From Brevibacillus brevis NBRC 100599 (GTDB taxonomy: Bacteria > Bacillota > Bacilli > Brevibacillales > Brevibacillaceae): DNA of 64,000 nucleotides. Below, piece by piece: positions 8,370 through 19,189 of the stretch (its first letter is position 1; the number at the start of each line of letters is the position of its first letter). Under the pieces are notes generated by a model. That model was not told where the DNA came from. It saw only the letters and a list, made by a program, of their open reading frames with translations, and ran no database searches. The position numbers and the translations under genes were made by a program. The stretch lies in assembly GCF_000010165.1 (NCBI RefSeq), contig NC_012491.1, positions 607,001-671,000 on the forward strand. Direction: 5' to 3'.

Positions 8370-9569
8370 TTACAGGCAAGCCTCGTAGATCGCGATTACA
8401 TCGGATTCATTCAATTTTCGTGAGCTAGGCAGATACCCGATTCCGCGTCCGCCGATGCGTACCGCTTCCTCAGCCATTTGGACCAGTGATTGTTTGGTCA
8501 CACCGAAGTCAGACAGACGTTCTGTGATTCCCATACGCTCATACCAACGGCGAACGGCATCAATCGTTGCTCGTGCTGCTTCGCTCTCATTCTCCACCGT
8601 AACGCCAAAACAATGACGTCCCATACGGGCTAGTCTCTCGGGACGGTCTTGCAATATCATCTGTTCGAAATAAGGAAGGGACAGGATCGCCAGTCCACGA
8701 CCGTGAGCCATATCGTAGATTCCGCTCAGCGGATGTTCAATTCCGTGCAAAGGCATGCCAGCACCGCGACCGCCAGCAGTGAAGGGACTGATGCCCAGCG
8801 TGCTCGCCCATAAAAGGGTAGATCGTGCTTCAGCGTTGTCTGGTTGCTGGATCGCTGTGATGGAGTGCTCGACGACGAGGCGAATGAGTGTTTCGGAAAT
8901 CCCGTCCTGAACGTAGGTCCCTTCCGCGCTGATCAAATAGTTTTCAAACAGATGGGAAAAGATATCGGCGCAAGACTCTGCTGTGACGCGAGCCGGAACG
9001 GTAAAGGTGACAGACGGATCAAGAATGGCAATCTTCGGGTAAAGTGCTGGACCGTTGATCGAAGATTTTTCATGCGTGTCCCAATGAGTCAGGACGCTGA
9101 TATGGTTTGCTTCCGAACCAGTAGCGGCTACTGTCGGGACGGTCATGATCGGGAGTGCTTCCTGAACGGGTACCAGTAATTGACCAGAACCGCTCGGATT
9201 TCCCCGCATGTAATCGTAAATCGGGCGTCCGGAAACGGCTGCTGCCGCAATCGCTTTGGAGGCATCCATTACGGAGCCGCCACCGATAGCCAGAATGAAG
9301 TCACACTGATGCTCACGCGCAAGCGCAGCTCCGGCATCAACCGTTGCCGTACGCGGATTCGGTTCGATTTTGTCAAAAACAAGATACGCCACTTGAGCTT
9401 CCTGCAACAGAGCCTTGGCGCGATCCAAAAGTCCTGTACGCTTGGCAGCATTGCCGCCTGTAACGAGCAATGCTTTTTGGCCTAATGATTTTGCTTCTTG
9501 GCCCAAACGTTCCAGTTCGCCTATGCCAAAGTAAATTTTGGTAGGAAAAGACACTTCAAATGGAAACAT
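8370..9569 (-). CDS. Iron-containing alcohol dehydrogenase
   Basis: NAD(P)-dependent group III alcohol dehydrogenase, 399 aa, typical length. The N-terminal Rossmann-like part has GGGSVMDASKAIA at about residues 96-108. The C-terminal helical part has the metal-binding histidines in HGIEHPLSGIYDMAHG. It resembles butanol dehydrogenase-type enzymes in general; the substrate cannot be told. ATG with AAGAAGGAA 6 bases upstream. The promoter side borders the right end of the tnpB element, so the insertion lies within about 50 bp of this start. Confidence 0.88.
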   Translation of the reverse strand: MFPFEVSFPTKIYFGIGELERLGQEAKSLGQKALLVTGGNAAKRTGLLDRAKALLQEAQVAYLVFDKIEPNPRTATVDAGAALAREHQCDFILAIGGGSVMDASKAIAAAAVSGRPIYDYMRGNPSGSGQLLVPVQEALPIMTVPTVAATGSEANHISVLTHWDTHEKSSINGPALYPKIAILDPSVTFTVPARVTAESCADIFSHLFENYLISAEGTYVQDGISETLIRLVVEHSITAIQQPDNAEARSTLLWASTLGISPFTAGGRGAGMPLHGIEHPLSGIYDMAHGRGLAILSLPYFEQMILQDRPERLARMGRHCFGVTVENESEAARATIDAVRRWYERMGITERLSDFGVTKQSLVQMAEEAVRIGGRGIGYLPSSRKLNESDVIAIYEACL

Positions 9570-9617
9570 CTGAAATTCCTTCTTTCACGTATTGGTTATA
9601 CCACTGACAAGTTTATC

Positions 9618-9760
9618 TTGAACACTCCCTCCACCTACGCTACTGCTTGGAGGTGGGGGATTCTTGGGTAGTCACTTCTACCGAAGTGAAATGCGCCAAG
9701 CTATCCCTGTCGTCCCGACAGTTAAGTTGTGAGACACAACAAACGAAGTCCTTCTCGCTC
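9618..9760 (-). ncRNA. Putative omega (reRNA) guide RNA of TnpB
   Basis: The 3' end of tnpB and the right end form the usual scaffold: a GTCGGGACGAC hairpin near 9711-9721, a CACTTCGGTAGAAGTG hairpin near 9672-9687, and the terminal hairpin at 9628-9659 ending in TTCAA. A guide would be copied from the flank below 9618, beginning GATAAACTTGTCAGTGG on the minus strand. The 5' limit is not defined by sequence alone. Confidence 0.5.
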
Positions 9761-10846
9761 AATATTGATCGCGGCATTCTCGTCACGGTCATGCCGTGTC
9801 CCGCAGTTCGAACATGTCCATTCTCGCAAGTTCAGATTCTTGACATCTTTACTGCGGTTGCCGCAGTTTGGTGTGGAGCAAAGTTGGCTGGAAGGAAATT
9901 GTTTACCGACAAAGGAGAGTGTTCGTCCATACCATTCGGCTTTGTATGTCAGCATGGCGCGAAAAGTGGACCATGACGCATCGGCAATACTTTTGGCCAG
10001 CTTTTGATTTTTGATCAGGTGGTTTACTTGCAAATCCTCCAAACAGATCACTTTGTTTTCGTGAATCAGCCGGGTGGACAGTTTATGCAGGAAGTCGTTT
10101 CGGGTGTTGGCTACTTTTTCATGCAAGATGGCTACTTTCCTTCTCGCTTTTTCGTAATTTTTCCCGCCTTTTTGCCTATGTGAAAGCTTCCTTTGCCATT
10201 GGTTCAGTTTCTTTTCATACAGAAGAAGGTACTTGGGATTCCTGATCTTTTCCACAGTGGAAAACGTAGCAAAATCTTTGAGACCCAGGTCAATACCAAT
10301 GGTTTTCTCTTTTCCAACAGGAATATACGGAGAGTAAGGTACCTCACAAAGCACCGAAACAGAATATTTCCCGCTTGGATTCCGTCTAACCGTTGCATTT
10401 AGAATCCGCCCTTCTACCTCTCTGGATTTTGCAAATGTCACCCAGCCAAGCTTCGGCAGTTTGATTTGATTACCGTCGATTCTGATGTTTCCATTCGTAT
10501 GTTTCGTAGTATATGACTGGACTCTATTCTTCTTACTTTTAAAACGTGGGACCTCATTTTGTTTCTTGAAAAATCGTGAGAAAGCATCTGCGAGGTTGTC
10601 GAGGGAAGATTGAAGGGCTGTGCTGTCTACTTCTTGGAGCCAAGGCTGTTCCTTTTTTAACTGCGGTAGTTGAGCAGAACAAGAATGGTAGGTTAACCCC
10701 TTGCCTGTTTGTTTGTAGGTTTCGTTCCAACGTGCCAGAAATCGATTGAACACAAACCGACTGCAACCCAATGTTTTCTCGATGAGTACTGCTTGTTCAT
10801 GATTGGGAAAAATGCGAAACTGAAACGATTTTTTACGTAGCATCAT
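9722..10846 (-). CDS. tnpB: RNA-guided nuclease TnpB (IS200/IS605 OrfB)
   Basis: 374 aa. N-terminal OrfB helix-turn-helix-like part ([13 protein letters not shown]), then a split RuvC nuclease with D186 in [10 protein letters not shown]270 in CLEDLQ, and the last Asp in [12 protein letters not shown] (D353/D355). The zinc ribbon is C323/C328 and C345/C348. All catalytic positions are intact, so it is likely active. ATG with GGAGG about 7 bases upstream. No TnpA is adjacent. It lies between the alcohol dehydrogenase and purC, transcribed away from purC. Confidence 0.92.
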   Translation of the reverse strand: MMLRKKSFQFRIFPNHEQAVLIEKTLGCSRFVFNRFLARWNETYKQTGKGLTYHSCSAQLPQLKKEQPWLQEVDSTALQSSLDNLADAFSRFFKKQNEVPRFKSKKNRVQSYTTKHTNGNIRIDGNQIKLPKLGWVTFAKSREVEGRILNATVRRNPSGKYSVSVLCEVPYSPYIPVGKEKTIGIDLGLKDFATFSTVEKIRNPKYLLLYEKKLNQWQRKLSHRQKGGKNYEKARRKVAILHEKVANTRNDFLHKLSTRLIHENKVICLEDLQVNHLIKNQKLAKSIADASWSTFRAMLTYKAEWYGRTLSFVGKQFPSSQLCSTPNCGNRSKDVKNLNLREWTCSNCGTRHDRDENAAINIEREGLRLLCLTT

Positions 10847-11076
10847 GATTCACCTCCTCCCATGAAAAGTTTACCACAAAAGGAACGTACGTTCTACGAG
10901 AGATTGGGGAACAACCGAAAAAGCAGAGGTCCTTCCTTCGCAGCGCCGATTCATCCCCTACTTTCGCCAAGCTATGCAAGGCTTAGAAGTGGGAGTCTTC
11001 TCGACTGTTATAATAAAGCTAGTATGAAGGGCATGTAAACGAATGTTAAAGAGTGTAGGTGTGAAAATATAATGTA

Positions 11077-11090
11077 AATCCCGAACATTT
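11077..11090 (+). promoter_or_regulatory. PurR box 1 upstream of purC
   Basis: AATCCCGAACATTT fits the PurR box AAWWWCCGAACWWT closely. It is the forward half of a pair. Confidence 0.72.
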
Positions 11091-11106
11091 GTCGAAGTCT
11101 ATTCCA

Positions 11107-11120
11107 GCATTTTTCGTTGA
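11107..11120 (-). promoter_or_regulatory. PurR box 2 (inverted, weaker) upstream of purC
   Basis: On the minus strand TCAACGAAAAATGC keeps the CGAA core and AAT end of the PurR box. It is 16 bases from box 1 and in the opposite direction, the usual PurR arrangement, and touches the -35 element. Confidence 0.5.
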
Positions 11121-11145
11121 TAAATGCGTATGTTTGTGTTTTAAT
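11117..11145 (+). promoter_or_regulatory. Sigma-A promoter of the purC operon
   Basis: TTGATA and TTTAAT are separated by exactly 17 bases, just downstream of the two PurR boxes and about 65 bases before the purC start. Confidence 0.7.
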
Positions 11146-11209
11146 GTAGTTGAAACGTTCGTGAATTAACCAAAACTCAACCTTTTTGACTGGGAAGGTG
11201 ACTCCTACG

Positions 11210-11929
11210 GTGGAAAAACAGGAACAACTCTACGAAGGTAAGGCGAAACGTATTTATCGGACATCTTTGCCTGATCAGTACTGGGTAGAGTACAAAGACG
11301 ACGCAACAGCATTTAATGGAGAGAAACGGGCGCAAATCACCGGAAAAGGTGAGCTGAACAACCGCATTACGGCAATCTTTTTCACCATGCTGAAGGAGCG
11401 GGGCATCGACAACCATTTTGTCCGTCTGCTGTCCGCCACAGAGCAAGTTGTTCGCAAAGTAGAGATTATCCCTTTGGAGGTAGTCGTTCGCAATATCGCA
11501 GCAGGCTCATTGGCCAAGCGTCTTGGCATGGAAGAAGGAACTGTGCTTCCGCAGCCCGTTGTCGAGTTTTACTACAAGGATGACGCACTGGGAGATCCAT
11601 TGGTGAATGCCTCCCATATCAAAGTGTTGGGGATTGCAAGCGAGAGTGACCAGGCGACATTGGAGCGCATGGGTCTTGCTGTAAACGAGGTCCTCGTGCC
11701 TTACCTGCGCGAGCGCAACATTACCTTGGTCGATTTCAAACTGGAATTCGGAAAAACAGCGGACGGGGAGATTCTCCTCGCCGATGAAATATCCCCGGAT
11801 ACATGCCGTTTCTGGGATTCAGTAACGAATGAAAAGCTCGACAAAGACCGCTTCCGCCGCGATTTGGGTAATGTGGAGGAAGCTTACAAAGAAATGCTTA
11901 CGAGACTAGGAGGAGACGTACATGTTTAA
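11210..11929 (+). CDS. purC: Phosphoribosylaminoimidazole-succinocarboxamide synthase
   Basis: SAICAR synthetase, 239 aa, normal length. It joins aspartate to CAIR with ATP in de novo purine synthesis. Diagnostic stretches are [12 protein letters not shown] near the N-terminus, [14 protein letters not shown] in the middle and [14 protein letters not shown] near the C-terminus. GTG at 11210 is chosen: GGGAAGGTGA lies about 8 bases upstream and the protein begins [10 protein letters not shown] as usual. The frame stays open to a TTG at 11186. First gene of the operon here; purE, purK and purB do not precede it. Its stop overlaps purS. Confidence 0.93.
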   Translation: MEKQEQLYEGKAKRIYRTSLPDQYWVEYKDDATAFNGEKRAQITGKGELNNRITAIFFTMLKERGIDNHFVRLLSATEQVVRKVEIIPLEVVVRNIAAGSLAKRLGMEEGTVLPQPVVEFYYKDDALGDPLVNASHIKVLGIASESDQATLERMGLAVNEVLVPYLRERNITLVDFKLEFGKTADGEILLADEISPDTCRFWDSVTNEKLDKDRFRRDLGNVEEAYKEMLTRLGGDVHV

Positions 11930-12170
11930 AGCTGTTGTTTATGTAACATTGCGCGAGAGTGTTTTGGACCCGCAAGGACACGCTGTAAAAGGTGCTCTGC
12001 ACACCTTGGGTTTTGATGAAGTAAACAATGCACGCATCGGGAAGTACATGGAGCTGGAATTGAACACTCCTGACCGTGCGCAAGCCGAAGAGCGTGTACG
12101 TGAAATGTGCGAAAAGCTGTTGGCCAATACGGTGGTAGAAGACTACCGCTTTGATATCGTGGAGGGCTAA
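11922..12170 (+). CDS. purS: Phosphoribosylformylglycinamidine synthase subunit PurS
   Basis: 82 aa small subunit of the three-part FGAM synthetase. It bridges the glutaminase PurQ and synthetase PurL. Family features are the start [19 protein letters not shown], then ALHTLGF and [14 protein letters not shown] [16 protein letters not shown]. Starts 8 bases inside the end of purC, so translation is coupled, and is followed 4 bases later by purQ. Confidence 0.93.
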   Translation: MFKAVVYVTLRESVLDPQGHAVKGALHTLGFDEVNNARIGKYMELELNTPDRAQAEERVREMCEKLLANTVVEDYRFDIVEG

Positions 12171-12174
12171 GGAT

Positions 12175-12867
12175 ATGCGAGTAGCCGTTATCGTCTTTCC
12201 AGGCTCGAACGCCGACGTTGATTTGTTTAACGCAGTTGAAGACGTAATGGGAGTGCCTGTGGATTACGTATGGCATTCCGATACGGATCTTTCTAAATAT
12301 GATGCGATTCTCTTGCCAGGCGGATTCTCTTATGGAGATTATCTGCGCTGTGGTGCGGTCGCTCGTTTTTCACCCGTGATGGAGCAAGTGGTGAAGGCAG
12401 CAGATGAAGGCAAGCTGATCATGGGAATCTGCAACGGATTCCAGATCCTTACCGAAGTGGGACTGTTACCAGGAGCACTCTTGCGTAACCGTTCACTGAA
12501 ATTCCGTTGCAAGCTGTCCGAATTACGTGTGGAAAACAACGATACCTCCTTTACCCGTGATTTCGCGGCAGGGGAAGTTATCCAAATTCCGATTGCGCAC
12601 GGCGAAGGAAACTACTACTGTGATGAGGAAACACTGGCGAAGCTGAAAGCGAACAAACAGATCGTTTTCCGCTATCATGGCGAGAATCCGAATGGTTCTC
12701 TGGAAGACATCGCGGGCATTTGCAACGAACGTGGAAACGTACTTGGCATGATGCCTCACCCGGAGCGTGCCGTCCACTCTTGGATGACTTCCGATGACGG
12801 ACGCCGCATGTTTACCTCGATCTTGAAGACTTGGAGGGAGCAGAACAGTGTCACAACTCACGCATAA
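12175..12867 (+). CDS. purQ: Phosphoribosylformylglycinamidine synthase, glutaminase subunit
   Basis: 230 aa class-I glutamine amidotransferase supplying ammonia to PurL. Catalytic triad: C86 in [10 protein letters not shown]195 and E197 in MMPHPER. PurQ-specific signature [13 protein letters not shown] at 49-61. ATG at 12175 follows GGAGGG by 8 bases; the frame is open 8 codons further upstream inside purS. It overlaps purL by 20 bases. Confidence 0.94.
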   Translation: MRVAVIVFPGSNADVDLFNAVEDVMGVPVDYVWHSDTDLSKYDAILLPGGFSYGDYLRCGAVARFSPVMEQVVKAADEGKLIMGICNGFQILTEVGLLPGALLRNRSLKFRCKLSELRVENNDTSFTRDFAAGEVIQIPIAHGEGNYYCDEETLAKLKANKQIVFRYHGENPNGSLEDIAGICNERGNVLGMMPHPERAVHSWMTSDDGRRMFTSILKTWREQNSVTTHA

Positions 12868-15091
12868 AGAACCGACAGCCGAACAAATTGCCGATCAAAA
12901 ACTATATAAAGAAATCGGTCTGACTGACGAAGAATATCAGCGTGTCGTAGAAATTCTCGGCCGCAAGCCGAACTGGACGGAGACAGGTCTGTACAGCGTT
13001 ATGTGGTCGGAGCACTGCTCCTACAAAAACTCCAAGCCTGTCCTGCGTCGTTTCCCGACAAAAGGACCTCGCGTTTTGCAAGGACCTGGGGAAGGTGCGG
13101 GTATTGTCGACATCGGAGACAATCAGGCGGTTGTTTTCAAAATCGAAAGCCATAACCACCCATCAGCGATCGAGCCTTATCAAGGGGCTGCGACTGGCGT
13201 CGGCGGTATCATCCGTGACGTATTCTCGATGGGCGCACGTCCGATTGCGCTGCTCAACTCGCTTCGATTCGGTGAGCTCAAGTCTCCTCGTGTCAAATAT
13301 TTGTTCGAAAACGTCGTTGCAGGTATTGCAGGCTACGGGAACTGCATCGGGATTCCGACTGTGGGTGGCGAAGTGAATTTCGACCCTACGTATGAAGGTA
13401 ATCCGCTTGTCAACGCCATGTGTGTCGGCTTGATCGACCACGAGAAGATTCAAAAAGGGGTAGCGTCCGGTATCGGTAACCCTGTTATCTACGTTGGTGC
13501 AAGCACGGGGCGCGACGGTATTCACGGGGCGACCTTTGCATCCGAGGAGCTCACAGAAGAGTCGGAGAAAAAACGCCCGGCCGTACAAGTCGGCGATCCA
13601 TTCATGGAAAAGCTCCTGCTGGAAGCGTGCCTGGAGCTGATCGACACGGGTATCGTCGTCGGGATTCAGGACATGGGGGCGGCTGGCTTGACGAGCTCCA
13701 GCTCCGAGATGGCATCCAAGGCGGGTAATGGTATCGAAATGAATCTGGACCTCGTGCCACAGCGCGAAGCTGGAATGTCTGCATACGAAATGATGCTGTC
13801 TGAATCTCAGGAGCGTATGCTCGTTGTCGTGGAAAAAGGCAAAGAGGCAGAAGCGATTGCGATTTTTGACAAATGGGGTTTGGCGTCCGCTGTCGTGGGC
13901 AAAGTAACCGAAGACAGCAAGCTGCGCTTGTTGCACCAAGGTGAGGTAGTAGCAGAGGTACCAGTAGACAGCTTGGCTAACGACGCGCCTGTGTACCATC
14001 GTCCATCCGCGGTGCCTGCTTACTACGAAGCAAACGCGAATGTAGATGTGTTGGCAGCCATCCAAGAACCGAAAGATCTGAATGGTACGCTGAAAAGCTT
14101 GCTGGCTCAACCAACAGTGGCGAATAAAGCGTGGGTATATGAGCAATACGATCACATCGTGCGTGCAAACACAGCTGTAAAGCCTGGTTCTGACGCTGCT
14201 GTTGTCATGGTGCGCGGCACTCGCAAGGCCCTTGCTATGAGTACAGATTGCAACGGTCGCTATGTGTACCTCGATCCAAAAGTGGGCGGTGCCATTGCGG
14301 TTGCAGAATCTGCGCGCAACGTCGTCTGCTCCGGTGCAGAGCCGCTGGCGATTACGGACTGCCTGAACTTCGGAAGTCCGGAAAAGCCTGAGGTGTTCTG
14401 GCAATTTGAAAAATCGTGCGAGGGCATGAGCGAAGCGTGCGTAGCACTCGATGCTCCGGTCATCGGCGGAAACGTATCTTTTTACAATGAACGCAGCGGT
14501 GACGCGATCTATCCAACCCCAACGGTGGGAATGGTCGGCTTGATCACTGATGTTGACCATATTACGACCCAGGATTTCAAAAACGAAGGCGACGCGATCA
14601 TCTTGTTGGGCGAGACCTTTGCTGAGCTTGGCGGTAGTGAGTATCAAAAGATGGCTACGGGCAGCATTTCCGGACGTCCTCCACAAATCGATCTGACTAA
14701 GGAAGCGGCAGTACAAAAGCTGGTTCTCACAGCGATTCGCCAGGGTCTGGTGAACTCCGCACACGATCTGTCCGAAGGTGGTCTCGGTGTCGCACTGGCT
14801 GAATCTTGCTTCGGCAAAGGCGTCGGTGCACAGGTGACTCTTACGTCTGAGATGCGTATTGATGCGCTCTTGTTCAGTGAATCTCAATCTCGCATCTTGC
14901 TCAGTGCTTCTGGGGAGCAAGCGGCGGCGATTCTCGCATTGGCAGGTGAACTTGGCGTACCTGCTGAAAACATCGGTACGGTCGGTGGCGATCATCTGGT
15001 AGTGAACGTGAACGGTACAGAAGCGATCAACGCTTCGACTCAAGAGGTGAAAGCAGCCTGGAAGGATGCGATTCCATGTTTGATCGGTTAA
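12848..15091 (+). CDS. purL: Phosphoribosylformylglycinamidine synthase subunit PurL
   Basis: Small-type PurL of 747 aa, the ATP-dependent synthetase part of FGAM synthetase, which converts FGAR and ammonia to FGAM. It has the duplicated PurM-like halves with [20 protein letters not shown] in the first and [24 protein letters not shown] and a late [11 protein letters not shown] in the second. GTG start at 12848 after GGAGGGAG at 12833-12840. Overlaps purQ upstream and purF downstream by 20 and 16 bases. A long antisense frame covers it but is a coding shadow. Confidence 0.95.
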   Translation: MSQLTHKEPTAEQIADQKLYKEIGLTDEEYQRVVEILGRKPNWTETGLYSVMWSEHCSYKNSKPVLRRFPTKGPRVLQGPGEGAGIVDIGDNQAVVFKIESHNHPSAIEPYQGAATGVGGIIRDVFSMGARPIALLNSLRFGELKSPRVKYLFENVVAGIAGYGNCIGIPTVGGEVNFDPTYEGNPLVNAMCVGLIDHEKIQKGVASGIGNPVIYVGASTGRDGIHGATFASEELTEESEKKRPAVQVGDPFMEKLLLEACLELIDTGIVVGIQDMGAAGLTSSSSEMASKAGNGIEMNLDLVPQREAGMSAYEMMLSESQERMLVVVEKGKEAEAIAIFDKWGLASAVVGKVTEDSKLRLLHQGEVVAEVPVDSLANDAPVYHRPSAVPAYYEANANVDVLAAIQEPKDLNGTLKSLLAQPTVANKAWVYEQYDHIVRANTAVKPGSDAAVVMVRGTRKALAMSTDCNGRYVYLDPKVGGAIAVAESARNVVCSGAEPLAITDCLNFGSPEKPEVFWQFEKSCEGMSEACVALDAPVIGGNVSFYNERSGDAIYPTPTVGMVGLITDVDHITTQDFKNEGDAIILLGETFAELGGSEYQKMATGSISGRPPQIDLTKEAAVQKLVLTAIRQGLVNSAHDLSEGGLGVALAESCFGKGVGAQVTLTSEMRIDALLFSESQSRILLSASGEQAAAILALAGELGVPAENIGTVGGDHLVVNVNGTEAINASTQEVKAAWKDAIPCLIG

Positions 15092-16494
15092 TCTGGGACA
15101 AATTGAATGAGGAATGCGGCGTTTTTGGCATCTACAACCACAAAGAAGCATCCCAATTGACCTATCTGGGTCTGCACGCCCTTCAGCATCGCGGTCAGGA
15201 GAGCGCAGGTATCTGCGCCTCCGACGGTGAGAAATGGTATAAGCACCGCGGAATGGGTCTCGTGTCCGAGGCTTTTGGCAAGGGCGATCTGGAGAAGTTC
15301 AGTGGTCATATCGCAATTGGTCATACCCGTTATACGACTGCTGGTTCGAGTAAGATTGAAAACGCCCAACCGCTCTTTTTCCGCTATGCACAAGGCAGCA
15401 TGGCAGTTGCCCACAACGGGAATCTCGTAAATGCCGCTGTGCTTAGAAAAGAACTGGAAGCAAAGGGCTCCATTTTTCAGACGACCAGCGACACCGAGGT
15501 GATCGCACACCTGATCGCCCGCTCTGAGTGCAAGGATTTGCCAGGAGCGGTAAAGGACGCTCTGCAATACATCAAGGGAGCGTATGCGCTTCTCGTCATG
15601 AACGAAAACCAGCTCGTGATCGCCCTCGATCCGAATGGCTTGCGTCCGCTGTCACTGGGACGTCTCGGAGATGCGATCACTGTCGCGTCCGAGACTTGTG
15701 CGTTCGATATCATTGGTGCGCAATATTGGCGTGATGTACAACCGGGTGAGCTGATCGTCGTCGACAAGAATGGCATTACCGAGAGCAAGCATACAGAAAC
15801 GACACAGCGTTCAATTTGTACGTTTGAATACATTTATTTTGCCCGACCAGATAGCGACATCGACGGAATCAACGTCCACATGGCGCGCAAACGTCTGGGC
15901 AAGCAGTTGGCATTGGAATCCGCGATTGATGCGGATGTCGTCACAGGTGTACCGGATTCGAGTATTTCTGCTGCTATCGGATTTGCGGAAGCGACAGGAA
16001 TTCCGTACGAAATCGGCTTGATCAAAAACCGCTATGTGGGACGTACCTTCATTCAGCCGAGTCAGGAGCTGCGTGAGCGCGCTGTCTATCTCAAGTTGTC
16101 TGCGGTTCGCAAAGTAGTGGAAGGCAAGCGCGTCGTGATGATTGACGACTCCATTGTTCGTGGTACGACGAGCAATCGGATCGTCCGCATGCTGCGTGAG
16201 GCTGGCGCCAAAGAAGTGCATGTGCGCATCAGCTCTCCGCCTGTTATGAATTCTTGCTTTTACGGCATAGACACCTCGTCGCGTGAGGAACTGATTGCGT
16301 CGACCAAATCCGTAGAGGAAATTCGTCAAATCATTGAGGCTGATTCGCTGTCGTTCTTGTCTATTGAAGGAATGATCGATGCAATTGGCCGCACCGATTC
16401 GGCTCCTAATAGAGGACACTGCCTCGCATGCTTTAACGGAGAATATCCGACAGAGATTGAGTTCGAAGAAGCGCTACCTGCGCTCAAATGCTAA
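15076..16494 (+). CDS. purF: Amidophosphoribosyltransferase
   Basis: First committed enzyme of purine synthesis, 472 aa: PRPP + glutamine to phosphoribosylamine. A 13-residue propeptide precedes the catalytic C14 (NEE/CGVFGI). The N-terminal Ntn glutaminase shows [15 protein letters not shown]. The C-terminal PRTase shows the PRPP loop [13 protein letters not shown]. Cysteines near the C-terminus (MNSCFYG and HCLACF) fit the 4Fe-4S cluster of Bacillus-type PurF. ATG lies within the end of purL. Confidence 0.95.
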   Translation: MFDRLIWDKLNEECGVFGIYNHKEASQLTYLGLHALQHRGQESAGICASDGEKWYKHRGMGLVSEAFGKGDLEKFSGHIAIGHTRYTTAGSSKIENAQPLFFRYAQGSMAVAHNGNLVNAAVLRKELEAKGSIFQTTSDTEVIAHLIARSECKDLPGAVKDALQYIKGAYALLVMNENQLVIALDPNGLRPLSLGRLGDAITVASETCAFDIIGAQYWRDVQPGELIVVDKNGITESKHTETTQRSICTFEYIYFARPDSDIDGINVHMARKRLGKQLALESAIDADVVTGVPDSSISAAIGFAEATGIPYEIGLIKNRYVGRTFIQPSQELRERAVYLKLSAVRKVVEGKRVVMIDDSIVRGTTSNRIVRMLREAGAKEVHVRISSPPVMNSCFYGIDTSSREELIASTKSVEEIRQIIEADSLSFLSIEGMIDAIGRTDSAPNRGHCLACFNGEYPTEIEFEEALPALKC

Positions 16495-16550
16495 CCGTGC
16501 TACTTATGAACAACCGCTAATACAAGCACCTCTTGCTAGGGGGAGAAACG

Positions 16551-17591
16551 ATGAGTGAAGCATATAAACAAGCTGGCGTAGACATCGATGCGGGCAACGA
16601 AGCCGTCGAGCGCATGAAAAAGCACGTTAAAAGAACATTCCGCCCCGAAGTTATGACTGATTTGGGCGGGTTCGGAGCGCTGTTTCGCCTGGATACCAAA
16701 AAATACGAGAAACCGATTCTCGTTTCTGGCACAGATGGGGTAGGAACCAAGCTGAAGCTCGCTTTTGCCATGGACAAACACGATACAATCGGCATCGATG
16801 CTGTCGCTATGTGCGTCAATGACGTAGTGGTTCAAGGCGCAGAGCCGCTCTTTTTCCTCGATTATCTGGCAGTAGACAAGGTCATTCCGGAAAAAATCGA
16901 AGCGATTGTCAAAGGGATCGCGGAAGGCTGCTCCCAGTCCGGCTGCTCGCTGATTGGCGGGGAGACTGCCGAGATGCCTGGCATGTACGCAGAAGGCGAA
17001 TACGACATCGCAGGCTTTACCGTAGGTGTCGTGGACGAGAGCAAAATGATTACGGGAGCTTCCGTGGCGGCAGGCGATGTACTGATCGGTCTGGCTTCCA
17101 GCGGCGTGCACAGCAATGGCTTCTCGCTCGTTCGCAAGGTTCTTTTGGCAGACAAAGGCATGTCCCTGCATGATCATGTTGACGTATTGGGCAAAAAGCT
17201 CGGCGAAGAGCTGCTGACACCGACCCGCATTTATGTGAAGCAAGTGCTATCCGTTCTCGAGTCACATGAAGTGAAAGCGCTGGTACACATCACAGGCGGC
17301 GGCTTTACTGAAAACATTCCACGCGTGCTTCCAGAAGGAATGCAGGCTGTGATCAACGTTGGTTCCTGGCCTGTGCTGCCCATTTTCGAGCTGGTACAAG
17401 GGGCGGGGAACATCTCTTACCCGGATATGTACAAAACGTTCAACATGGGCATTGGCATGATGCTTGTCGTGAAGCCGGAAGATGCAGTAAGTGTGATGGA
17501 AAAGCTGCAAGAGCTGGGAGAACAGGCGTATTTGATCGGAAATATTCAAGCGGGAGAGCGCAAAGTCGTATACAACGGGGTGGAATGGTGA
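16551..17591 (+). CDS. purM: Phosphoribosylformylglycinamidine cyclo-ligase
   Basis: AIR synthetase, 346 aa, forms the imidazole ring from FGAM with ATP. Typical motifs: [61 protein letters not shown] and [19 protein letters not shown] at 16551 is preceded by AGGGGGAG at 16537-16544. The frame is open 6 codons upstream to a TTG, which lacks a ribosome site. 56 bases separate it from purF; it overlaps purN by 7 bases. Confidence 0.94.
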   Translation: MSEAYKQAGVDIDAGNEAVERMKKHVKRTFRPEVMTDLGGFGALFRLDTKKYEKPILVSGTDGVGTKLKLAFAMDKHDTIGIDAVAMCVNDVVVQGAEPLFFLDYLAVDKVIPEKIEAIVKGIAEGCSQSGCSLIGGETAEMPGMYAEGEYDIAGFTVGVVDESKMITGASVAAGDVLIGLASSGVHSNGFSLVRKVLLADKGMSLHDHVDVLGKKLGEELLTPTRIYVKQVLSVLESHEVKALVHITGGGFTENIPRVLPEGMQAVINVGSWPVLPIFELVQGAGNISYPDMYKTFNMGIGMMLVVKPEDAVSVMEKLQELGEQAYLIGNIQAGERKVVYNGVEW

Positions 17592-18193
17592 GAAAGCTGG
17601 CCATTTTCGCCTCAGGCAGCGGCTCCAACTTTGAAGCGATCGTGCAGGCTGTACAGGACGGCAAGCTCGCAGGTGTAGAAGTTGCCTTACTCGTGTGCGA
17701 CAAGCCCGGCGCCAAGGTTTTGGAACGGGCAGAGCGTTTAGGAATCGACGCCTTCGTATTTCAACCGAAGGAGTATGCAGACAAGGCTTCTTTTGAACAG
17801 GAAATAGTGGCACAGCTTCAAAAACGCGAGATATCGCTGGTTGTGCTGGCAGGCTACATGCGGTTGGTGGGCGACACTCTTTTGTCATCCTACGAAGGAA
17901 AAATCATCAATCTGCATCCGTCACTTTTGCCTGCTTTCCCTGGAAAAGACGCGGTTGGTCAGGCACTCGCATACGGGGTAAAGATAACGGGGGTAACGGT
18001 ACATTTGGTTGATGCCGGTCTGGATACAGGGCCGATCATTGCCCAGATTCCCGTAGCGGTGCAAGAAGCAGATACGGCTGAGACCTTGGCGGCTCGCATC
18101 CATGCTGTGGAGCATGAGCTTTTGGTGAAGGTCATTGGCTACTTAGCAGAAGAGAGAGTGAAGCTGGAAGGAAGACTTGTCCAGCTGACGTAA
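17585..18193 (+). CDS. purN: Phosphoribosylglycinamide formyltransferase
   Basis: GAR transformylase using 10-formyl-THF, 202 aa, normal length. Motifs: [14 protein letters not shown] near the N-terminus (phosphate loop), [32 protein letters not shown] with the catalytic Asn/His, and [16 protein letters not shown] with the catalytic Asp. ATG 17585 overlaps the purM stop. Last gene of this unit: a strong terminator follows. Confidence 0.94.
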   Translation: MVRKLAIFASGSGSNFEAIVQAVQDGKLAGVEVALLVCDKPGAKVLERAERLGIDAFVFQPKEYADKASFEQEIVAQLQKREISLVVLAGYMRLVGDTLLSSYEGKIINLHPSLLPAFPGKDAVGQALAYGVKITGVTVHLVDAGLDTGPIIAQIPVAVQEADTAETLAARIHAVEHELLVKVIGYLAEERVKLEGRLVQLT

Positions 18194-18211
18194 ATCGAGA
18201 GAGAAAGTAGT

Positions 18212-18243
18212 AACCGACATCCTTTTACGATGTCGGTTTTTTG
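18212..18243 (+). terminator. Terminator of the purC-purN operon
   Basis: AACCGACATC (18212-18221) pairs with GATGTCGGTT (18229-18238), followed by TTTTTT. The hairpin ends the operon before purH-purD, which must be transcribed separately. Confidence 0.85.
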
Positions 18244-18253
18244 GTCATCCGTT

Positions 18254-19189
18254 TTAAAAATACTTCTTTCTCCAAAACAGGAGGGCTGTTACGGACGTAA
18301 TGGCAGTGGACATGATCATAATGATCGTGAATGCGTGCGGATGATCTTGAAAAGGAAGCCCGACGTTCATCCCGTAAAAGGTGCCAATCACCATAGGTAA
18401 CGTGATGACAATAGTAATGGAGGTCAACAGCTTCACTACGCGATTCAGATTATTGGAGATGACGGAGCCAAAGCCATTCATGATGTTCCCTAAAATAGCG
18501 GTATAGATTTCCGTCATTTTGATGGCCTGCTTGGTTTCGATTTTTACTTCTTCCAGCAGCGCCTTATCTTCCTCGTACATTTTCAAATAACTGCCGCTCC
18601 GAAGCAGGGAGATCAACAGACTGTTCGTTTCCAGGGACGTCGAAAAATAGACGAGACTTTTCTGCAATTCAAGCAAGGTAAGCAGTTCATTGTTTTTCGT
18701 CGATTGTCGCAACGATTTTTCCAGCGTTTCTGTCTGCTTGTTGATTTTTTTTAAGTAATGCAAATAATCATGCGACGTATTTGACAAAATTTGCAGGACG
18801 AACCGGTTTCGCATGTGCGTGTGAAAGCTTTTCACTTTTCCTTGGACGAACTCATTCATGACAGCCGTTTCTACCAGACAAACCGTTAAGATATAATCTT
18901 CCGTCACCATGATTCCCAATGGAACCGTCGTATAGTTGTCTTTCGTCGCTTCTTTCGTGGAGACCGGGATGTCCACGTAGAGCTTCACGCGGTTCCCTTC
19001 CTTGTCGATCCGTCCGATTTCTTCGTCATCAAGGGCATCCTGTAAAAAATGAAGGTCAATCGACAACTCCCTGACGACTTGTTGCTTTTCTTGCTCAGAA
19101 GGATTGGTCAGATGAATCCAGCAGCCTTTTTCAAATTGTTGCAGTTCTTCTATTTTTCCGAGGGTATTCGTTTTGTAAATGTTCAACAT
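18254..19189 (-). CDS. corA: CorA-family divalent cation transporter
   Basis: 311 aa magnesium/cobalt channel of the 2-TM CorA family. A large cytoplasmic N-terminal domain is followed by a long helix and two C-terminal membrane helices. The pore motif is YGMN (about residue 271-274) and is followed by VGLPF, with the tail FWRKKYF. ATG at 19189 (MLNIYKT) is chosen because AAAGGATGAG stands about 6 bases upstream. The frame is open 7 codons further. It lies opposite in direction to the pur genes, between purN and purH, and has no visible role in purine synthesis. Confidence 0.87.
   Translation of the reverse strand: MLNIYKTNTLGKIEELQQFEKGCWIHLTNPSEQEKQQVVRELSIDLHFLQDALDDEEIGRIDKEGNRVKLYVDIPVSTKEATKDNYTTVPLGIMVTEDYILTVCLVETAVMNEFVQGKVKSFHTHMRNRFVLQILSNTSHDYLHYLKKINKQTETLEKSLRQSTKNNELLTLLELQKSLVYFSTSLETNSLLISLLRSGSYLKMYEEDKALLEEVKIETKQAIKMTEIYTAILGNIMNGFGSVISNNLNRVVKLLTSITIVITLPMVIGTFYGMNVGLPFQDHPHAFTIIMIMSTAITSVTALLFWRKKYF

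Larger units (their letters stand above)
9618..11010 (-). mobile_element. IS200/IS605-type element carrying only tnpB
   Basis: tnpB is flanked by ends typical of the family. The right end has a hairpin CCACCTCC/AGGTGG at 9628-9659, followed on the minus strand by TTCAA (9618-9622). The left end has an imperfect hairpin at about 10946-10998. No tnpA transposase is present, so this is a tnpB-only form. The left boundary is uncertain by several bases because it depends on which TTAT-like tetranucleotide was the target. Confidence 0.7.

Noticed and set aside
13163..15151. 662-codon open frame on the minus strand opposite purL
   Set aside because: It is antisense to a full, well-conserved purL, has no ribosome site and its protein is rich in Arg, His, Cys and Phe as expected of a coding shadow.
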